In this document: piece by piece, positions 14,133 to 16,644 of the stretch
Layout: every line of letters begins with the position of its first letter
How positions within the stretch are numbered: the first letter of the stretch is position 1
NCBI GenBank assembly: GCA_900772495.1
Contig: CAAHEJ010000114.1
Coordinates: 1-16,644 of the forward strand
DNA: 16,644 bases
Source of the DNA: an uncultured Campylobacter sp.
Lineage (GTDB): Bacteria > Campylobacterota > Campylobacteria > Campylobacterales > Campylobacteraceae
Reading direction: 5' to 3'
The notes under the pieces: model-generated
Told to the model about the DNA's origin: nothing
Database searches by the model: none
The model's input: the letters and a program-made list of their open reading frames with translations, nothing else
Made by a program: the position numbers and the translations under genes

Positions 14133-15454
14133 CTTTTTGCTCCGTTTAAACACTGCTGAATGGCTTTGATATGCTCTTTGGACTCTTGCGAGTTGCTGAA
14201 TTCTTTATCGTGCATAGTTTTAAGCATCACACTCCACGCCTCATCGCACTGCCCTTGCTTGTAGTAACCCCAAGACAAAGAGTCTAAATAAAAAAGATTG
14301 TCTGGCTCTTGCACGAGTGCTTTTTGCACCAAAGTTATGCCTTTTTTGATGTCTAAATTATAATCAATCAATAAATAGCCATAGTAGTTAAGGTATAAAG
14401 CCCCGCTTTGCTCATCAATGCCCTCTTCAAATTTTGTCGCCACTGAATTTAAAAGATTTTTGTCGATTTTTTGGCGTTTTGTGGCATTTTCAAACTCCAT
14501 TACCGCCGCAATGAGCAAGTATTTTTTATCTTTTTTTTCTTCATAACTTTTAAGCGCAAGTTCGTAAGCTTCTTGCAATTTGCCTGCTCGCTCATACAAA
14601 TACAAGGTTAAATCATCATCGATTTTATAGCTTGTCGCTATATCAAGGGCTTTTTCGTATCTTTTTTCAGCCATTAGGCTTTCTATAAGCACACGCAAAA
14701 AATTCTCATCTCTTGTCCGCTCGTAAAGCTTGATATATAGGCTTTCTAGCTGTTCTTTTTCGCCTAAATCATTGTAAATTTTACCAAGCAATATACACAC
14801 GCGCAAGGTGCAACCAACCTCAGCCACGAAACTTTCTAGCTCTTTTTTTGCTTTATTTATGGCTTGTTTTTTGCTCTTATCATTAGCGTGTGTGGCAAGT
14901 AAAAGCTCATTTTCAGCGATTTTAAGGGCTAGCACTTCATTTGGGCTGTGTTCCTCTGGCAAATTCGCCTTACTTGCCTTGTAATTTTGCAAAGCAAGGC
15001 TAAAAGCTTTTTTTTGCAAATACAAATCCCCCAAAAGCTCGTAATTGCGATAGTCCTTGTCCCATTTTACCAACTCTTCAAGCGTTTTTTGCGCGCTGTT
15101 TATATCGCCATTTTGTAGATAATAAACCGAGCTAAACCTTGCTAATTGAGCATTTTTTTGTGTGTGTGGCTTTGCAAGCTCGTTAAGCTCGTCTTTTTTG
15201 TCTAAATTATGAAACAAAGTCAGCCCATAAGCACTTTCAAGCAAGCCTAAAATTTGATATTCTTTATAAAGATTTAAAAACATATCCCTAGCTTTTTCGA
15301 CATCGCCCGCTTGCTCGTAGCTTAACGCTTGCATAATGCGGTTGTCAAAGCTCCTGTTGCCTTGTGGCAAGGGCTTTGAATTGTATGTATAATGCGTTAC
15401 TCCGCACGCACTAAAAAACAAAACGATGATAATTAAAAACAAACCCCTATACAT
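14129..15454 (-). CDS. TPR-repeat outer-envelope lipoprotein
   Basis: 441 aa. The signal peptide MYRGLFLIIIVLFFSAC ends in an FSAC lipobox, so Cys17 should be lipidated and the protein exported to the periplasmic face of a membrane. The remainder is alpha-helical with tetratricopeptide-like repeats: about 42-62 (ALSYEQAGDVEKARDMFLNLY), 108-131 (SSVYYLQNGDINSAQKTLEEL), 137-160 (NYELLGDLYLQKKAFSLALQNY), and a very typical pair at 353-412 (ALVQEPDNLFYLDSLSWGYY, then KQGQCDEAWSVML). TPRs are protein-binding scaffolds; the partner is unknown. I recall an equivalent lipoprotein gene before trpC in C. jejuni (Cj0497). The start overlaps the upstream gene by 22 nt and the stop overlaps trpC (GTGA). 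Confidence 0.88.
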   Translation of the reverse strand: MYRGLFLIIIVLFFSACGVTHYTYNSKPLPQGNRSFDNRIMQALSYEQAGDVEKARDMFLNLYKEYQILGLLESAYGLTLFHNLDKKDELNELAKPHTQKNAQLARFSSVYYLQNGDINSAQKTLEELVKWDKDYRNYELLGDLYLQKKAFSLALQNYKASKANLPEEHSPNEVLALKIAENELLLATHANDKSKKQAINKAKKELESFVAEVGCTLRVCILLGKIYNDLGEKEQLESLYIKLYERTRDENFLRVLIESLMAEKRYEKALDIATSYKIDDDLTLYLYERAGKLQEAYELALKSYEEKKDKKYLLIAAVMEFENATKRQKIDKNLLNSVATKFEEGIDEQSGALYLNYYGYLLIDYNLDIKKGITLVQKALVQEPDNLFYLDSLSWGYYKQGQCDEAWSVMLKTMHDKEFSNSQESKEHIKAIQQCLNGAKR

Positions 15455-15801
15455 TCGTCTTTTAACTCCTCTTTATGTGTTTTAAAATACTCCCAAAAGG
15501 GAAAGGAACGACATTGTTTTGGACGAAACTCATAAATACCGCATTTACGCTCTTTTGTGTCAAAAAACACGCACGCAAAACCGCCCTCAAATTCAAATTC
15601 CTTAAAACTCAATCTCAAACCCACTTTGCGCAAGTAAAGCTTGTCAAATTCAGCCTTTTCAAGCCCCAAAAAAGCCCGAATTCGCTCTAACTCAGCCTTA
15701 TCCGCAAAGATATTGCCACGCTCACCCGTGCAACACTTGCCCCCACAACGCGCACAAGCAGTATCATCAAAGCCAAATTCAAAGTCTTTTTTATATATCA
15801 A
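15433..15801 (-). CDS. YkgJ-family cysteine-cluster protein
   Basis: 122 aa. The signature is CARCGGKCC (C16, C19, C23, C24), followed by FACVFFDTKERKCGIYEFRPKQCRSFPFW with C77, C87 and C97, and ECIGVC at the end. This is the YkgJ/UPF0153 pattern, thought to bind zinc or an iron-sulfur cluster; no biochemical role is established. The initiation codon must be TTG (15801): an in-frame TAA lies three codons upstream and there is no ATG or GTG near the N-terminus. An AGGA sits about 10 nt before it. It overlaps the methyltransferase gene by 11 nt and the lipoprotein gene by 22 nt, so translation is probably coupled along the operon. Confidence 0.88.
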   Translation of the reverse strand: MIYKKDFEFGFDDTACARCGGKCCTGERGNIFADKAELERIRAFLGLEKAEFDKLYLRKVGLRLSFKEFEFEGGFACVFFDTKERKCGIYEFRPKQCRSFPFWEYFKTHKEELKDECIGVCF

Positions 15802-16492
15802 GGCTTTTTATCCTAATTGTAGTATAAATTTCTTGCATTTTCGCACTTAATTTACCATTTTCATAAACAAAAAACGAACTCACTTCACAAGGGCTTTTAG
15901 AGCTTTTTTTTGCCTCTATGAGTGCTAGGCGAGCCTTTTCGTGCGCGTTTTTATGCACGAAAACAAGCCTTGTGATTTTCAGTTTATGCGTGGCTAACAC
16001 GGCACACAGCTCTTGCAAAGCACCTACTTCATAGCAAAAATAAAGCTTTCCTTGCGGTTTAAGTAAGGCATTGCTTGATTTGACAAAACTTTCAAGGCTG
16101 AGCGAACTTGCGAATTTGCCTATTTGTGCGTGTTTGTTGGTGGCTTTTAAAGCACCTTGCCTATAAAAAGGTGGATTTGAGACGATAAAATCAAATTTTT
16201 CATCACTCACAAATTCAGCAAAATTCGCACAAAGCACCTGTGCTTCTATGTCATTGTCCTTTAAATTCTGTCTTGTTAAATCACAATTTTGCTTTAAGAT
16301 ATCAAGCAAAAAAAGCGAAATTTCAGCAAATTTAACTTTAAGCAAAATGCCGACAATCCCACACCCACAGCCCACATCAAGCACTTTGCCACGCAAGTTG
16401 CATCTTGTTGCAAAATCATAAAGCAAAAAAGTGTCTATGTTGTAACGATACCCTTGCTTTTTTTGCCTAAAAACTAACTCCCGCACTTGCAT
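15791..16492 (-). CDS. tRNA1(Val) (adenine37-N6)-methyltransferase-like protein (TrmN6/YfiC type)
   Basis: 233 aa from ATG 16492. Class I SAM-dependent methyltransferase: the motif I loop VLDVGCGCGIVG (37-48) binds SAM, and NPPFY (106-110) is the N6-adenine methyltransferase catalytic motif, as in YfiC/TrmN6, which modifies A37 of tRNA1(Val). GYRYNIDTFLLYDF (14-27) matches the N-terminal hairpin of that family. Other N6-adenine or glutamine methyltransferases cannot be fully excluded. Start: an in-frame ATG at 16534 would add 14 basic residues, but a perfect extended -10 box overlaps it, so the message probably begins near 16526 and lacks that codon. Neither start has a good ribosome binding site. 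It is first gene of the five-gene minus-strand operon. Confidence 0.85.
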   Translation of the reverse strand: MQVRELVFRQKKQGYRYNIDTFLLYDFATRCNLRGKVLDVGCGCGIVGILLKVKFAEISLFLLDILKQNCDLTRQNLKDNDIEAQVLCANFAEFVSDEKFDFIVSNPPFYRQGALKATNKHAQIGKFASSLSLESFVKSSNALLKPQGKLYFCYEVGALQELCAVLATHKLKITRLVFVHKNAHEKARLALIEAKKSSKSPCEVSSFFVYENGKLSAKMQEIYTTIRIKSLDI

Positions 16493-16532
16493 TCTCGCAT
16501 TTTTAAGTCGCCTTTTGTATTTATTTTGAGAC

Positions 16533-16541
16533 ATTATAACA
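16533..16541 (-). promoter_or_regulatory. Extended -10 promoter of the methyltransferase-ykgJ-lipoprotein-trpC-HIT operon
   Basis: TGTTATAAT on the minus strand (16541 to 16533) is a perfect extended -10 box in very AT-rich DNA. No other promoter is obvious among the five overlapping genes downstream, so it probably serves all of them. It overlaps the more upstream of the two possible methyltransferase start codons. Confidence 0.6.
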
Positions 16542-16613
16542 CAACAAAGCAATAAAATTAAAAACTCGTTAAAATTTTGCTTTTATAGCGTTGAATTTTA
16601 AGCAAGTTTAGGG

Positions 16614-16637
16614 TAAAATTTGATTTTTACATAAGGA
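16614..16637 (+). promoter_or_regulatory. Promoter-like box and ribosome binding site for a gene starting beyond the right edge
   Basis: TAAAAT (16614-16619) is a -10-like sequence; AAGGA (16633-16637) is a typical ribosome binding site with 7 nt left before the window ends. A plus-strand gene divergent from the methyltransferase therefore probably starts at or just past 16644. Its identity cannot be seen. Confidence 0.4.
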
Positions 16638-16644
16638 CGAAATA

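Larger units (their letters stand above)
235..16219. repeat. Dispersed 9-bp word AAATTCAGC, 16 exact copies (candidate DNA uptake or recognition sequence)
   Basis: Exact copies on the plus strand are at 2584-2592, 4114-4122, 7977-7985, 9163-9171, 11783-11791, 15646-15654 and 16211-16219. Copies on the minus strand (GCTGAATTT as written) are at 235-243, 1775-1783, 5466-5474, 6552-6560, 6638-6646, 6782-6790, 7704-7712, 9922-9930 and 13753-13761. Two one-base variants, GAATTCAGC, are at 5859-5867 (plus) and 14194-14202 (minus). One copy is between genes (5466); the others encode A-E-F, N-S-A, K-F-S, K-I-Q or L-N-L, so codon preference alone does not explain it. All copies contain RAATTY. The function is inferred, not shown. 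Confidence 0.7.

Noticed and set aside
1..16644. CRISPR array, insertion sequence, prophage, toxin-antitoxin or defence system
   Set aside because: No spaced direct repeats, transposase or integrase motifs, terminal repeats or toxin-like gene pairs were found. Nearly all coding sequence is ordinary housekeeping genes.

Overview
The window is AT-rich chromosomal DNA from an epsilonproteobacterium, almost certainly a Campylobacter of the C. jejuni lineage. The proteins closely resemble their C. jejuni counterparts: FtsZ ends in a Campylobacter-like IDAPAIWRNQMD tail, UppS has MDGNRRW, and PdxA has GDINGIG. AAATTT/AAATTC words are very abundant, ribosome binding sites are AAGGA-like, and the best promoters are extended -10 boxes (TGnTATAAT) with T-rich upstream DNA and no -35 box. 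I see no tRNA, rRNA, CRISPR array, insertion sequence or phage gene.

Layout. (1) 1-6233, plus strand: the 3' part of glmU (peptidoglycan/LPS precursor UDP-GlcNAc), coaBC (coenzyme A), an unrecognised conserved-type protein, uppS (undecaprenyl carrier lipid), an A24 prepilin-type peptidase, an LptF/LptG permease, then truA (tRNA pseudouridine). Most junctions are ATGA or GTGA overlaps, so this is a tightly coupled envelope/cofactor operon. A probable terminator separates lptF/G from truA. (2) 6256-8290, minus strand: pdxJ-pdxA, two successive steps of pyridoxal phosphate synthesis, overlapping by 11 nt. (3) 8291-8673: a 383-nt divergent control region with a promoter on each strand, a 19-bp dyad at the pdxJ promoter, and a stem-loop leader for the next operon. 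(4) 8674-12765, plus strand: a SurA_N/PpiD-like membrane-anchored chaperone, ftsA and ftsZ, ended by a strong terminator. (5) 12762-16534, minus strand: a tRNA1(Val)-type methyltransferase, a YkgJ-type cysteine-cluster protein, a TPR lipoprotein, trpC and a HIT-family protein, all overlapping or abutting. (6) The right edge holds a promoter-like box and ribosome binding site for a plus-strand gene starting just outside.

The most interesting signal is not a gene. The 9-mer AAATTCAGC (either strand) occurs 16 times, about once per kilobase. It has no strand bias, appears in several reading frames and once between genes, and two further copies read GAATTCAGC. By base composition about 0.2 copies would be expected. 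It contains RAATTY, the site modified by the C. jejuni CtsM methyltransferase that promotes natural transformation. Density, two-strand distribution and location in dispensable protein insertions resemble the DNA uptake sequences of Haemophilus and Neisseria. I am not aware of such a sequence in Campylobacter.

Other points of note: a bidirectional terminator buried in the coding end of the HIT gene, where the ftsZ and HIT stop codons overlap; small reading frames that end exactly on the start codons of coaBC, ftsA and ftsZ; and hydrophilic low-complexity insertions in the peptidase, PdxA and TrpC.
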